Source: Ardenticatenaceae bacterium
GTDB lineage: Bacteria; Chloroflexota; Anaerolineae; Promineifilales; Promineifilaceae
Assembly: GCA_030065875.1 (NCBI GenBank)
Contig: JASJCR010000013.1
Coordinates: 17,645-81,644, forward strand
Reading direction: 5' to 3'
Length of the DNA stretch: 64,000 nucleotides
The stretch's first letter is position 1. Each line of letters opens with the position of its first letter. Below the pieces are notes generated by a model that worked only from the letters and a program-made list of their open reading frames with translations, searched no databases and was not told the DNA's origin. Shown here one piece after another: positions 1 to 10,377 of the stretch. A program made the position numbers and the translations under genes.

Positions 1-2
1 GC

Positions 3-3000
3 AATATCGATCCGGCCGCCGCGCCGGATGAGTTCGGTATCGTGATCAACGGCAGCAATCAGTGGGTGGGCGGAAGTGGCTCTTTGGTCTGGGCCCCGGC
101 CGCCGTCACGCAGACGTTTGCTGCGGCCGCCTTTTTGAACCCGCCACAGGACAGCTACCGGCTGACGGCCGGTTCGGTCGTCACGGCCGGCTATCACGCC
201 TACCGGCCGGACGCCACCGTCTCCACGACCGCCTGTGCAGGCTGCTTCTCTTCGGTTCAGGCGGCCGTCGACAGCGGGGCCAACGCCATTTTTGTCGAGC
301 CAGGTTTTTACACCGACTCGTTTTACCTGGTGCACGGCCTGAACCTGGTCGGCACGCGAGCTGACCTGACGATCATCGAAGGGAGCGGCTCGGCCACAGT
401 CACCGCTGAAGGGGTAAATGCTTCTCTCAGCCGCCTGACGCTCACTAGCTCGAGCGGTGGTAACGGGCTACAGGCCGAGCAGGGGGCGGACGTAACTGTT
501 TCGCGGACCATCATTCGCGACACGACCACGGCGGTGGCGCTTGACGGCAGCACCACCTCGGCCGAGCTGATCAACAGCAATCTGGTTAAAAACAACGCGG
601 GTGTAGTTTCCACCGCCCAGGCCGGTTTTAACATGCGCAACTCGATCATCGCCTACAATACCGGTATTGGTCTGAGCCACGCGGCCAACGCCAGCCAGAG
701 CGCTCACACCTATAATTTGTTCTGGCAAAACGGGGCCGATTTTGGCCAGGGGGCCGGTGCCGGTGCTGGGGAACTCTTCCTCGACCCGCTCTTTATCGAT
801 CTGGCGGCCGATGATTATCGCACCACCGACTTCTCACCGGTCATCGATGCCGGTGATCCGGGGGATCCGGCCCCGGCCAACAGCGGCACCGTGGATATCG
901 GCTTCCTCGAACAGGGGGTGGGCGGCATCTTTGTCGATGACGATTACTGCCCCACCTGCGCCAACGACGGCCTCGCCTGGGGTGTCGACGCCTTTGCCAC
1001 CATCCAGGAGGCCCTCGACGCGGCTGAAGCCCGGCTAATCGCCGTTGGCGACGCCCTTCTAGAGCGGCGATTGACCGTTGCGGTGGCCCCCGGCAGCTAC
1101 AGCGAAAACGTCACCGTGCCCAGCTATGTCAGCCTGAGTGGGAGCGGGCCGGATCAAACGGTTTTGACGGCCGCAGCGGCCGGTTCAACCGTCACTTTTG
1201 AAAACGTGACCCAGGCCACCCTCTCCGGTTTTCACGTGCAGGGGGCCAGCGGCGCGGGCTCAGCCAACGTCATGATCCGCACCGGCAGCCTGATCTCCGT
1301 GACGCGGAGCTTGCTCACCGGCTCGACCGGCGGGGCGGCGGCTATCCGTCTTGAGGCGGGCAGCACGGCGGACATCCAGTTTAATACGCTGGTCGTCAAC
1401 GAAGCCGGTATCCAGGTGGACGGTGCCCAAAGCTGGGCGGCCGTGCAAAACAACATCGTGGCCGACTCAGCCGGGGCTGGGCTGGCGTCCATTGGAGGAG
1501 GCCGCTTCTTTAACGATTACAACCTCTTCTACAACAACGCACCCGACTTCGGGAGCGGGTTGGTGGCTGGTGACGGGGACCTTACCGGTCAGAATCCGCA
1601 GTTCGCCCCGTCGTTTTACCGGCTGACGGCTACCTCTCCGGCCGTCGACCGGGCTGACCTGCTGGCTGAGGTGCCCGCAGGCGGCGGCGTGCGGGCCGAT
1701 ATCGGCTATCACGAGCTTCTGGCAGCGCCGGTGACGGTGCTGCTGGGGGATATCGACAACTCCAGGGCGCTAGCCAACTCCGGTGTGGCTCTGGTGGAAG
1801 TGGGGGTGGTGGCCGTGGCCGACGGCTCCCAGCCGGTGACGGCCACGCTGCCGTCAAGCTGGACCCCGGTCACGCTGCTCGGCAGCGCGGGGGATACGGT
1901 GCGCTTCTGGTCGGCCGATGTGCAGCCCGACAACGAAGGGATTTATCGCATTTACAGCCGGGCCACCGATGCTGAAGCCAACGGTGAAGCGGATGAAACG
2001 GTCTGGTTTGAAGGGACATTTTTGGCCGATGGGGTTGCCCCGGTTGTCACCAGCCCGACCGCTTCCAGCAGCTCGATCTCGCCCCTGGAACTGCGAGCCA
2101 CCACCTCCGATTTTGTGGCCGGTGAATTCACCATCGAGCAGGTTGGCTTTGTGGTCAACGGCCAGCCGGTGGCGGCGGAATGGGTTCCAGAGCCTTGGGA
2201 CGCTGCCGCGCAGCAGCCACGGGCCTTCCGGGCGCTGGTTGATCTGTCGGTGGGCAGCTACACGGTCACGGCCGTAGCCACCGATCGCTCGGGCCGGACC
2301 ACCACCTCGACCCCTCTGGCTCTGACAATTACCGGCCAGGCGTTCGACACGACCCCTCCCGGTCTGACTTTCACTGGGGCGTCGTCTCCTGGCGATAACA
2401 ACGTCATTGTCCTGGAAGGGACGGCCGGTGACGATACCGCTCTGCTGGGTGTCGAAGCCAGCTTTGATAACGGGCAGACGTGGCATCCGGCCGCCCTGTC
2501 CGGCAGCGATTGGACCCTGACCTACCAGGTGCAGGACGACCAGGAATATGTGACGTATGCTACCCTGCTCCGCTCGCGGGACGTGGCCGGCAACGTGGTC
2601 ACCCAAACGACGACGGTGACCTTTGACGACCAGCCGCCGCGCGGACTGGGCACCCTGCAGTTTGATCCGCCGCTGGGCAGTCATCTCGATTTTGCCCAGA
2701 CGCTGAGCGTGACCTGGGATGCACCGTTTGACGGTTCTGGTGTCGCTGAGGTCCAGGTGTTGATCGACCAGCTGCCGGAAAGTGAACCGACGACAACCGT
2801 GTTCGGTACGTCGACCGGGCAGTCGCTCAACGCCAACGGCCAGTGGTACGCTCACGTGGCCATGGAGGACAGCGGCGGCAACCGCATCTTGCGCCACTAC
2901 GGCCCTTGGTACGTCGGCGACATCAGCGGGGCGTGCCCCGACCGGCGGCAGTCTATCGTGCTCGATGGGGTCCTGAACTTTGAAGTTGACGAGTGGCTCC

Positions 3001-5885
3001 CGGCCGGGGAACTGCTCGATGATGACGAGCGGCCGCTTAACCGGGATACCCAGCTGCTGTTTGCCGCCTGGGATGCCGAGCACATTTACCTGGCCTGGCA
3101 AGGTGGGTGGTGGAATACCGACGGTTCCTTGTGGGCGTATCTCGATGTTACTGGCGACGGGAGTACAATCGCCCAGCAGGGTGGTCATGTTCTACCGTTT
3201 GCCGCTGATTACGCCGTTGAAATCGCCAGCGACAGCAGCGGCACCCTGTGGCAATACAGCGGCGGCAGCTGGGTCGACCAGGGAGCGGTTGACTTCATCC
3301 AGGGAGATTCCGGCGGCACCGAAATTGCCCTGCCGTTTGGCACCAACAGCTACAGCACCAACGTCAGGCTCTTCGCTTATGCCGAGGACGATCAGAGCGG
3401 CGTTTGGAGCACCTTCCCGACGACCAATCCGTTAAGCGGCAGCTGGACGAGCGCCTACAGCTGGGCCAATCTGTGCAGCAGTGTCCTGCCGAACGCCAAT
3501 CAGCCGCAGTCGAAGAATCTGGCCGTGAGCGTTTCCAGCCCGCAGTCAACCGGCACGCCGTGGGGCCCGGGGGAAACGCTGTCGTATGCAATCGAAGTGA
3601 CCAACAACGAAATTAGCGGCTTGCTTTCGGGGGTTGAACTTGCGGTTGAGGGCACGTCTGGTCTGGGCTATCAGAGCAGTCAGGGTGCGGTCTGTACTGA
3701 CTGTACTCCGGGTGCCGGCAGCTGGACGCTGGCGCTTGATCCGTTTGTGCCTGGAGAAACACAAACGGTCATCGTGACCGGCACGTTGGAGACCCAGCCT
3801 GTTCTGGCTGCCGTGGACCAGGTCACCACCACCGTCACGGTGGTGCGCAATGCGGTTGAGTTGGCGGTTGACAGTTTGGTTCACGCGGTAGACGGCAAGC
3901 CGCCGACGGTAACCCTGACGATCAACGACGATCTGTCGATTTTGCCCGGCGCGCAGACATTAAGCGGTGCGGCGGCCGATGCCGGTGGTTCCGGGATCGA
4001 TTATGTGCAGGTGCGTCCGGCCGGCGGGAGCTGGTCACCCGCCGCCGGCACGACGAGCTGGACATTTGACCTGACTGTTCCGCTTGTGACGACTTACACG
4101 GTTGAGCTGCGGGCGTTTGATCAAAACGGCAACGCCAGCCCGATTGTAAGCGTACCGCTGGTGGTCGATCAGACCGCCCCGCAGATCGATTTCTCACTGC
4201 CGGTTTACGTCACCGACACGCTGGCTGCTCTAAGCGGCACGGCGGCCGATCCTGCTCCTGTCGGTGGCTCAATCGCGGATGTGGCCCTGCAGTTTGAGGA
4301 CCCATCGGCCCCCTTCGCCTCAGCCATCGTTTATGATCCCGATCAGGCCGGGCAGCAGGGGTGGCTCTACGGCTGGACGACGCCGAGCCTCGATGGCCAG
4401 GTCGTGCAGGTGCGGGCTCAGGCCACCGACGCGGCCGGCAATCAAATGGTGACCGGCTGGCTGACGACGACGGTTGATACCCGCCTGCCGGTCATCACCG
4501 CCACGCAGATGATCACCACCGTGCTTTTTGACGAGTATTATTTAGCGGCCGTCGGTCCGGCGGTCCTGAGCGGTCAGGTGACCGACAACCTGCTGGACGA
4601 AGTCTGGATCGAGCTGCACACTCCAGCTAGCGAAGTGTACATTTTCCCTCAGACCATATCTGGGGATGAGTGGGCGTATGATTTTGCTCTGCCGACCAGC
4701 GAGGCCGGTCTTTATCTGGTTTGGATCCACGCTACCGATTTAGCCGGCAACCGGCAGATCGAAGGGCCGTTTGAAATCGTCGTTGAGCCCACGGCCGATC
4801 TGCTGCTGGACAAGCGGGTCTCCACCGGTGCGGCCGTGCCGGGTGATGAGATTCAGTACACGCTGACCTTCACCAACAGCGGCTTGCTAACCGTCGATGA
4901 CGCGGTCCTGAGTGATCCACTGCCGGGAGAGCTGGTCAACCCCAGCTTTGAATCCTCGGTGCCGGTTACGACTACCGGGTCAACCCCGTATCGCTGGCTG
5001 CTGCCGCCATTGACGCCCAGCATGTCTGGGATGATTACCGTTACGGCCGAGATCCAAAATCCGCTGACCGGCACGGTCACCATTACCAACAGCGCCACGC
5101 TAAGTTCCGCCGGGGTATTTGATCTCGACGGGGGAAATAACGGGGATTCGGCCGTCGTGGCTGCGGCCGATGTGGCCATTTCCGGTCTGGCGGCCAGCAA
5201 CAGTGGCCCGGTGGCGGTCAACCAGCCGGTTTTGGTGGCGGCAGCCGAAACGGTCGGGACCAACGTGCACTACAGCTGGGATCTGGGTGACGGCAGCAGC
5301 GGCAGCGGTTCTCAGGTGACCCATACGTTTGCCGCTCCGGGAATATACACGGCCACCGTGACGGCCACCAACGGCACGTCGCAGGTCACTGCAGAAACGG
5401 AGATCGAGGTCGTAGAAGCGTTTTACACCTATTTGCCGGGGGTGATGCATGAATATTTCCCACCTGCTCCGGATCTGGTGGTCTCTGGAATTAAGGCTAC
5501 AACCGGTGGTGTTGAGATCACAATTGAGAATATCGGCGGGGCCTCAGTGACCGATGGTTTCTGGGTCGAGCTGTATCTCAACCCGGATGTGGTGCCGTCG
5601 GAGGTGAACCAGATTTGGCCGGATCTGGGGGATCGCGGGGCGACCTGGGGCGTGACGGCCGAGGCTCTGCCGCTCGAGCCAGGTGAGACGCTGGTTTTGA
5701 CGCTGGAAGACGACTATTTTGTAGCGGAGTACAGTGTTTGGCGCGACGCCCTGCGTTCAGGGACGGTAGTGTATGCTCAGGTGGATTCGGCCGCGGCCAG
5801 CACGACCTATGGTGGGGTACAGGAGAGTCACGAAATCAGCGGCGGGGCGTATAACAACGTCAGCGGGCCGGTGGTGATTCCATAG
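3..5885 (+). CDS. Giant secreted/surface multidomain protein (5'-truncated by window): parallel beta-helix repeats, Ig-like/bacterial adhesin repeats, DUF11-like, PKD domain
   Basis: Open frame continues upstream of the listed start (codons 3-41 read NIDPAAAPDEFGI); beta-helix-like segments (VDDDYCPTCANDGLAWGVDAFATIQEALD), DUF11-like LLLDKRVSTGAAVPGDEIQYTLTFTNSG, PKD YSWDLGDGSSGSG..HTFAAPGIYTATVTA. Confidence 0.85.
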   Translation, partial: NIDPAAAPDEFGIVINGSNQWVGGSGSLVWAPAAVTQTFAAAAFLNPPQDSYRLTAGSVVTAGYHAYRPDATVSTTACAGCFSSVQAAVDSGANAIFVEPGFYTDSFYLVHGLNLVGTRADLTIIEGSGSATVTAEGVNASLSRLTLTSSSGGNGLQAEQGADVTVSRTIIRDTTTAVALDGSTTSAELINSNLVKNNAGVVSTAQAGFNMRNSIIAYNTGIGLSHAANASQSAHTYNLFWQNGADFGQGAGAGAGELFLDPLFIDLAADDYRTTDFSPVIDAGDPGDPAPANSGTVDIGFLEQGVGGIFVDDDYCPTCANDGLAWGVDAFATIQEALDAAEARLIAVGDALLERRLTVAVAPGSYSENVTVPSYVSLSGSGPDQTVLTAAAAGSTVTFENVTQATLSGFHVQGASGAGSANVMIRTGSLISVTRSLLTGSTGGAAAIRLEAGSTADIQFNTLVVNEAGIQVDGAQSWAAVQNNIVADSAGAGLASIGGGRFFNDYNLFYNNAPDFGSGLVAGDGDLTGQNPQFAPSFYRLTATSPAVDRADLLAEVPAGGGVRADIGYHELLAAPVTVLLGDIDNSRALANSGVALVEVGVVAVADGSQPVTATLPSSWTPVTLLGSAGDTVRFWSADVQPDNEGIYRIYSRATDAEANGEADETVWFEGTFLADGVAPVVTSPTASSSSISPLELRATTSDFVAGEFTIEQVGFVVNGQPVAAEWVPEPWDAAAQQPRAFRALVDLSVGSYTVTAVATDRSGRTTTSTPLALTITGQAFDTTPPGLTFTGASSPGDNNVIVLEGTAGDDTALLGVEASFDNGQTWHPAALSGSDWTLTYQVQDDQEYVTYATLLRSRDVAGNVVTQTTTVTFDDQPPRGLGTLQFDPPLGSHLDFAQTLSVTWDAPFDGSGVAEVQVLIDQLPESEPTTTVFGTSTGQSLNANGQWYAHVAMEDSGGNRILRHYGPWYVGDISGACPDRRQSIVLDGVLNFEVDEWLPAGELLDDDERPLNRDTQLLFAAWDAEHIYLAWQGGWWNTDGSLWAYLDVTGDGSTIAQQGGHVLPFAADYAVEIASDSSGTLWQYSGGSWVDQGAVDFIQGDSGGTEIALPFGTNSYSTNVRLFAYAEDDQSGVWSTFPTTNPLSGSWTSAYSWANLCSSVLPNANQPQSKNLAVSVSSPQSTGTPWGPGETLSYAIEVTNNEISGLLSGVELAVEGTSGLGYQSSQGAVCTDCTPGAGSWTLALDPFVPGETQTVIVTGTLETQPVLAAVDQVTTTVTVVRNAVELAVDSLVHAVDGKPPTVTLTINDDLSILPGAQTLSGAAADAGGSGIDYVQVRPAGGSWSPAAGTTSWTFDLTVPLVTTYTVELRAFDQNGNASPIVSVPLVVDQTAPQIDFSLPVYVTDTLAALSGTAADPAPVGGSIADVALQFEDPSAPFASAIVYDPDQAGQQGWLYGWTTPSLDGQVVQVRAQATDAAGNQMVTGWLTTTVDTRLPVITATQMITTVLFDEYYLAAVGPAVLSGQVTDNLLDEVWIELHTPASEVYIFPQTISGDEWAYDFALPTSEAGLYLVWIHATDLAGNRQIEGPFEIVVEPTADLLLDKRVSTGAAVPGDEIQYTLTFTNSGLLTVDDAVLSDPLPGELVNPSFESSVPVTTTGSTPYRWLLPPLTPSMSGMITVTAEIQNPLTGTVTITNSATLSSAGVFDLDGGNNGDSAVVAAADVAISGLAASNSGPVAVNQPVLVAAAETVGTNVHYSWDLGDGSSGSGSQVTHTFAAPGIYTATVTATNGTSQVTAETEIEVVEAFYTYLPGVMHEYFPPAPDLVVSGIKATTGGVEITIENIGGASVTDGFWVELYLNPDVVPSEVNQIWPDLGDRGATWGVTAEALPLEPGETLVLTLEDDYFVAEYSVWRDALRSGTVVYAQVDSAAASTTYGGVQESHEISGGAYNNVSGPVVIP

Positions 5886-5993
5886 CAAATTAATGAACGA
5901 AGTCCCGCTACTAAAGCTTGAAATCGCCTGGGAATTTAGTTGATCGGCATAAATTCCCAATCTGCCAGTCGATTGGAGGTGCCGGTAGAAAAA

Positions 5994-7388
5994 TTAATTT
6001 CCTGAGCGCGGGCGTCCTTCTGGAAATAGCTGGTATCCTCCCTCCGGCTTCCCTCGCCAGTTGACTATAAATTGCGGGTGAGAAGGAGAAGGTTCGATTT
6101 TGCGGCGAAGGGAGGCGATGGTCTGATAAAGACTATCGTCGGTTACCCCTTTGATTTGAGCTGGCTCTGGCCAGGCTCCTTCAATGATTTCATTTTTTGT
6201 CAAACGAGCTCGGGGCTGGCCAACCATAAACGCGAGTACTTTTTGCTCTAGAGGTTGAAGTCCCGTCAAAGGATGAACGCCTTGAAAAATTTGTTTGGTT
6301 TCCTCATCAAACCAGATAGGGCCGCGAAGTCGGCCGCCTGCTTGCTCAAAATACGCCCCAACCAGGTTTGAGCAAATTGCTGGATCACCTGTAGGTGTGC
6401 AGATTCCCTTCCGTTTAAGAGATCGCCACAGCGACTTCCGGTTTAGGCTATTAACATTTTGAATCGCCGATGTGTTGTTTTTTGCTAACTCGCGCAAAAA
6501 ATTTATTTCGGCCACACTTAATCCAAATTCAATTTCACGCAACCGAGTCTTGAGCGGCGGATGCGCCAAAGCAGCGATCAGGGCCGGTTCCAAAGCTGGG
6601 TTTTGAGCCGCTACAGCTGGCCACCAATGGATCAAGGATTTAAGCAAAGATGGAAACCGGCCGGAAAGATTAAGCAGAAATTGGCGCTCACTATCATTTA
6701 AGGTCATATTTCCACGCAATTCCCGGTCGATCATTCCCTGGGCATCGGCTTCTGATAACATAGGTACCCAGCAGATATGGTTATCAATCACCTCATACAG
6801 CTCTCCTAAAATGGTGGGATCTGCTAAATAAGCTGCTTCCTGGCGCATGCCGACGATAAAGACCAGGATTCCTTTATAGCGATCGCGTAATCCCCGCAAC
6901 GCGTTAATCATATAGGGGGTAGCCATCTCACAAAATTCATCAAAGCGATCAAAAACCAATCCCAGACGCGTTTTATTCTGCTGAAAGTAACCGAGCAATT
7001 CTCTCAAAGCGCTCTGGGCCAGAAATGGGTCCTGGGTTGTCCGATACATTTCATATAAGGCGTTGGTTTTTTTCTGAAGTGGTTCCGGTAGGTTTGCTTG
7101 CCTTTCGTAAATGGCGCGCAGCAAAACGCGATAAAAAGTTGCTGGTGTTTCATCAGGAATATCATTAAGATCAACCGGAACAAGAATATAATGCAGCGAT
7201 TCCCCCTTAAATAATTTCTCCATCACATCCGGCCGATGGCAAATATATCGAAGTAGATTGGACTTTCCACTACCGGCCAGACCAATGACGCTGCCGCTGC
7301 GCCCCTCGCGCAGCCAGGTGACGATCTGCTCGATTTCTTTCTGCCGATAATTTGTCCCAAATGCCCGCCAATCAATCAAATCTGCCAT
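5994..7388 (-). CDS. AAA-type ATPase with C-terminal winged-helix (OmpR/PhoB-type) DNA-binding domain
   Basis: Walker A GLAGSGKSNLL near N-terminus; C-terminal LTKNEIIEGAWPE..VTDDSLYQTIASLRRKIEP..FIVNWRGKPEGGYQL typical of trans_reg_C. Confidence 0.8.
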   Translation of the reverse strand: MADLIDWRAFGTNYRQKEIEQIVTWLREGRSGSVIGLAGSGKSNLLRYICHRPDVMEKLFKGESLHYILVPVDLNDIPDETPATFYRVLLRAIYERQANLPEPLQKKTNALYEMYRTTQDPFLAQSALRELLGYFQQNKTRLGLVFDRFDEFCEMATPYMINALRGLRDRYKGILVFIVGMRQEAAYLADPTILGELYEVIDNHICWVPMLSEADAQGMIDRELRGNMTLNDSERQFLLNLSGRFPSLLKSLIHWWPAVAAQNPALEPALIAALAHPPLKTRLREIEFGLSVAEINFLRELAKNNTSAIQNVNSLNRKSLWRSLKRKGICTPTGDPAICSNLVGAYFEQAGGRLRGPIWFDEETKQIFQGVHPLTGLQPLEQKVLAFMVGQPRARLTKNEIIEGAWPEPAQIKGVTDDSLYQTIASLRRKIEPSPSHPQFIVNWRGKPEGGYQLFPEGRPRSGN

Positions 7389-7509
7389 ATTTCCTCTTCC
7401 TGATCATATCCTGAGCAATTTCTGATATTTATTTTCTCAAGATAATCTGCTCGAGATTTTTTATGCTGTAACCAGCTAGCCATTCAATAACGATACCGTT
7501 GAGCATCTC

Positions 7510-7581
7510 ATGAGCGAACCCGCCAGCGGGCTGGCCGGTTCGGGCGCCATTCTCAACGAGTTCATCCCGCGAAGGAGGTGA
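7510..7581 (+). CDS. Possible 23-aa upstream ORF (MSEPASGLAGSGAILNEFIPRRR) whose stop overlaps the Shine-Dalgarno of the next ORF
   Basis: ATG 7510, TGA 7579-7581 inside GAAGGAGGTGA; no clear RBS of its own. Confidence 0.3.
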   Translation: MSEPASGLAGSGAILNEFIPRRR

Positions 7582-7587
7582 CTCGAG

Positions 7588-7728
7588 ATGCTACGTGAAT
7601 GGTTTGGAAAACATTTGCGCACTGTAATGGTGGCCGGGTTGGCCCTGATGCTCATAGGGGCACCCATTGCCTCCCAGCCAGCATTTGCTGATTGCTCCGG
7701 TGCAGGTTCATCGACTTGCAGTGGCTAA
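7588..7728 (+). CDS. 46-aa secreted micropeptide: MLREWFGKHLRTVMVAGLALMLIGAPIASQPAFADCSGAGSSTCSG
   Basis: Strong RBS AAGGAGG (7572-7578) 9 nt upstream of ATG; charged N-term, hydrophobic core, A-F-A cleavage-like site, two Cys in a 12-aa mature tail; not in supplied ORF list (below length cut-off). Confidence 0.55.
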   Translation: MLREWFGKHLRTVMVAGLALMLIGAPIASQPAFADCSGAGSSTCSG

Positions 7729-7748
7729 ACCTCAGAGGGAGAGGCTGG

Positions 7749-8969
7749 TCATAATATGTGGCCAGCCAATTCCCTTTGCAGCTCACTATATTTATTGCCG
7801 TATTTGGCTGCCAGGTCATTAGCCCACTTATCATCAGGGTGCCTGGCAAAATAATCAAGCGCTTGTTGTAACAATGATGAGGCCCGATGAGCATTGCTTG
7901 TCGCCAGATTGACTTCCGCCAGACTGGCCAGAGCATTCCCCAGTTGCACTTCCTGGCCTACCCTTGGCCACACCTGGATCGCTTCTTCCAGGGCTTGCTC
8001 GGCGCGATCCAGCTGCCCCGCCTTAAATAGGGCGTACCCCAGGTTGGTGAGTACATGAGCAAGACGCCCCTCGTAACCCTGATTGGCTAAATACTCCCGG
8101 TTTATGTTTGAAAACAAACGCACCGCTTCCGGCCAATTTCCCTGAACAGCCTGTAAAAACCCTTGGTTAAGCTGAACGGTGGTTTTGTCAAACTCATAAC
8201 CTGAATTAGCCAATATCGACCAGGCAATAGACAGTTGTTGTTCCGCCTGCGGTATTTCCTCTGCGGCCTGGTAAGCAAGGGCCAGGTTGCTCCGAAAGCG
8301 AGCTTCATAAAGCGTTTGCTGGTTTTCATGGGCTAATTCAATGGCCTGGGAAAGATATTGTTTCGACTCCGCCAACTCACGCTGATAGCGCGCAGCCTCA
8401 CCCAGGGTGTTGAGAATCACAGCCAACCGTTTTTTCTGATTGGGAATTTTGGTAAAAAAATCCAGTGCCTGCCTGGCGTGTGCTTTGGCCTCAGGATAGC
8501 GACGAAGGGCGATATAAGCCTCCCCCAAATTGTAGTGGGTGATAGCGATTAATTGATCTTGTTGGATTTCGCGCGCCAGAGTCAAGGCATCCAGATGGAA
8601 GGATAATGCTTGTTGGGGCAAGTAGCGCATGCGGTGAATTTGACCGAGGCGGTTGAGCAATCGAATCTCGAGGCGCTTTTCGGAAAGCCCCATCTCACGA
8701 TAGGCAAATTCAAAATGCGGCAGCCAGTCAAGCCAATAATCTCGTCCTTCTACCAAATCACAGGCATCAAGAGCGGCTACAAGGGCATCTTGCTGTACAG
8801 CCGGTTCTTCCAACCCATAACGAATCACGTGAAAAAGATTGCTTTTTTCAGCATCAAGTTTCTGAAGCACCTGCTGATCAGGCCGGGCCAGCTGATTTTG
8901 CCAATACTGAACAGCAGCGGCCGTTTGGGCCGCAAAAATAGAATTGACGCGCGATTCCAAACTATTCAT
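7749..8969 (-). CDS. TPR-repeat protein
   Basis: Repeated TPR-like helices (ALAREIQQDQLIAITHYNLGEAYIALRRYPEAKAHARQALDFF etc.); overlaps upstream STAND ORF by ATGAATAG. Confidence 0.8.
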   Translation of the reverse strand: MNSLESRVNSIFAAQTAAAVQYWQNQLARPDQQVLQKLDAEKSNLFHVIRYGLEEPAVQQDALVAALDACDLVEGRDYWLDWLPHFEFAYREMGLSEKRLEIRLLNRLGQIHRMRYLPQQALSFHLDALTLAREIQQDQLIAITHYNLGEAYIALRRYPEAKAHARQALDFFTKIPNQKKRLAVILNTLGEAARYQRELAESKQYLSQAIELAHENQQTLYEARFRSNLALAYQAAEEIPQAEQQLSIAWSILANSGYEFDKTTVQLNQGFLQAVQGNWPEAVRLFSNINREYLANQGYEGRLAHVLTNLGYALFKAGQLDRAEQALEEAIQVWPRVGQEVQLGNALASLAEVNLATSNAHRASSLLQQALDYFARHPDDKWANDLAAKYGNKYSELQRELAGHIL

Positions 8970-10377
8970 ACATTTCCCGTTTCAAAATTTCTTGATGAAT
9001 AAAGGTGGATGTCAAACGGTGAATACCGTAACGTTTTTCTTTTAGGTCTCCGCGAACTTCCAAAAGGGATCGGGTTCGCAATTCGCCAACAGCTGGCCAA
9101 AAATGGTCCGCATTCAGCTGTGATATCTCCCTTAAGTAGTCCAGGGTACCGCCGGATTCACCGATCAGGGGCATTGCAAGCAGCAGGGTTTTGGCTGGAT
9201 CACTCAAAGTTTCCCAAGCGTAGCGGTAAATATGGGAATACATATCTTCAATATGCCCTGACTGGCCTTCTTCCAATCCCTTCAGCAGATCCCCCAGGTT
9301 CATCCAATCGAGAAGGCTAACAATCAATTTGAGAGCCAGTGGGTTTCCCCCAACTAGCGCGTAAATTGCTTCAATTTCGGCCTCGCCTGCCCTTGCCCAC
9401 GCAGCAACATTTCTTTCCTTAGCATAATTATTTAGAAGAGCGGCCGCATCGGTCTGAGACAAGGCGTCCACTTCAAAATGAAAGGCGGCGATTGTGGGAT
9501 CCAGGTGGGTGCGTGTAGTCAAGAGAAATTTTGACGGGTGGGTAAGCTGCATCAATTGGGAAGCGATATATGAGGTTTCTGCTTCCACTTCGAGATTATC
9601 AATCACAACTAAGCATGGTCGGCTGTTTAAAATTTGGCGCAGATGGAAAAGCTTATCCTTTCTAGAAAACACATCAACATGCGGGGCCAGGATCCTCATC
9701 ATGGCATCAATAACCGGGTCAAAGGATGGCTCCAGAGAGTGGTGGCGATGACGGACGTCCCTCAAATTAACTCGGACCCAAACGATGTCATCAAAGTGTA
9801 AGGCCTCTATAGCATCTCGGGCGAGAATATCCGCCAGAGCGGTTTTGCCAATACCTCCGATCCCCGTTAAAGTCAATACCCACGGACCAGCGGGCTGCAA
9901 GAGTTTTTTCCCTAGAAAAAGGCGCGTTTCTTTTAAACCAAACAACTGGGAGTAGCTTTTGGGGGGCAGACGGAGCTTGAGGCGGCCAATTCGGTCTTGT
10001 CGCAGGGCCAGTTCTTCTTCAAGAATAAGTTCCGAAAGCCTTCTGATCGCTTTTCGCTGGCGACGACTGATGGTATGCTCGCTTAGGCTCAGTTTGTTGC
10101 CGACCGTATACAGCTTGTTCTCTTCCATAAAGCGCAGACGAATTATCTGGGCTGCAACCTCATCATGGACGGCAAGCTGATCTAGTTGCTCTTCAATGAT
10201 TTCTTTGATCACCTCATAGGGATTTGTTGAGGATGTTGTGTGGGAAGCGAGCTTCTGTTTGACGATCTGAAAATCAGCGAGAGGAGCGGGGTTAACCATT
10301 TTTTTCCCCGACCATGATTTTAAAACCTGGTGAATTTTTTCCACAATTTCATCGATGTTATATCTTGTCATCACCAA
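8962..10377 (-). CDS. NB-ARC/STAND-family ATPase with N-terminal HTH-like region
   Basis: P-loop LTGIGGIGKTALA, Walker B-like CLVVIDNLE, FLLTTRT, GGNPLALKLIV motifs. Confidence 0.85.
   Translation of the reverse strand: MVMTRYNIDEIVEKIHQVLKSWSGKKMVNPAPLADFQIVKQKLASHTTSSTNPYEVIKEIIEEQLDQLAVHDEVAAQIIRLRFMEENKLYTVGNKLSLSEHTISRRQRKAIRRLSELILEEELALRQDRIGRLKLRLPPKSYSQLFGLKETRLFLGKKLLQPAGPWVLTLTGIGGIGKTALADILARDAIEALHFDDIVWVRVNLRDVRHRHHSLEPSFDPVIDAMMRILAPHVDVFSRKDKLFHLRQILNSRPCLVVIDNLEVEAETSYIASQLMQLTHPSKFLLTTRTHLDPTIAAFHFEVDALSQTDAAALLNNYAKERNVAAWARAGEAEIEAIYALVGGNPLALKLIVSLLDWMNLGDLLKGLEEGQSGHIEDMYSHIYRYAWETLSDPAKTLLLAMPLIGESGGTLDYLREISQLNADHFWPAVGELRTRSLLEVRGDLKEKRYGIHRLTSTFIHQEILKREMYE

Noticed and set aside
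1854-3188. 444-aa minus-strand ORF antisense to the giant surface protein
   Set aside because: Lies inside a well-supported plus-strand CDS; its sequence has no recognisable domain and is explained by high GC and codon phase.
7476-7667. 63-aa minus-strand ORF opposite the micropeptide
   Set aside because: No convincing RBS or domain; the plus-strand frame has the RBS and signal-peptide pattern.
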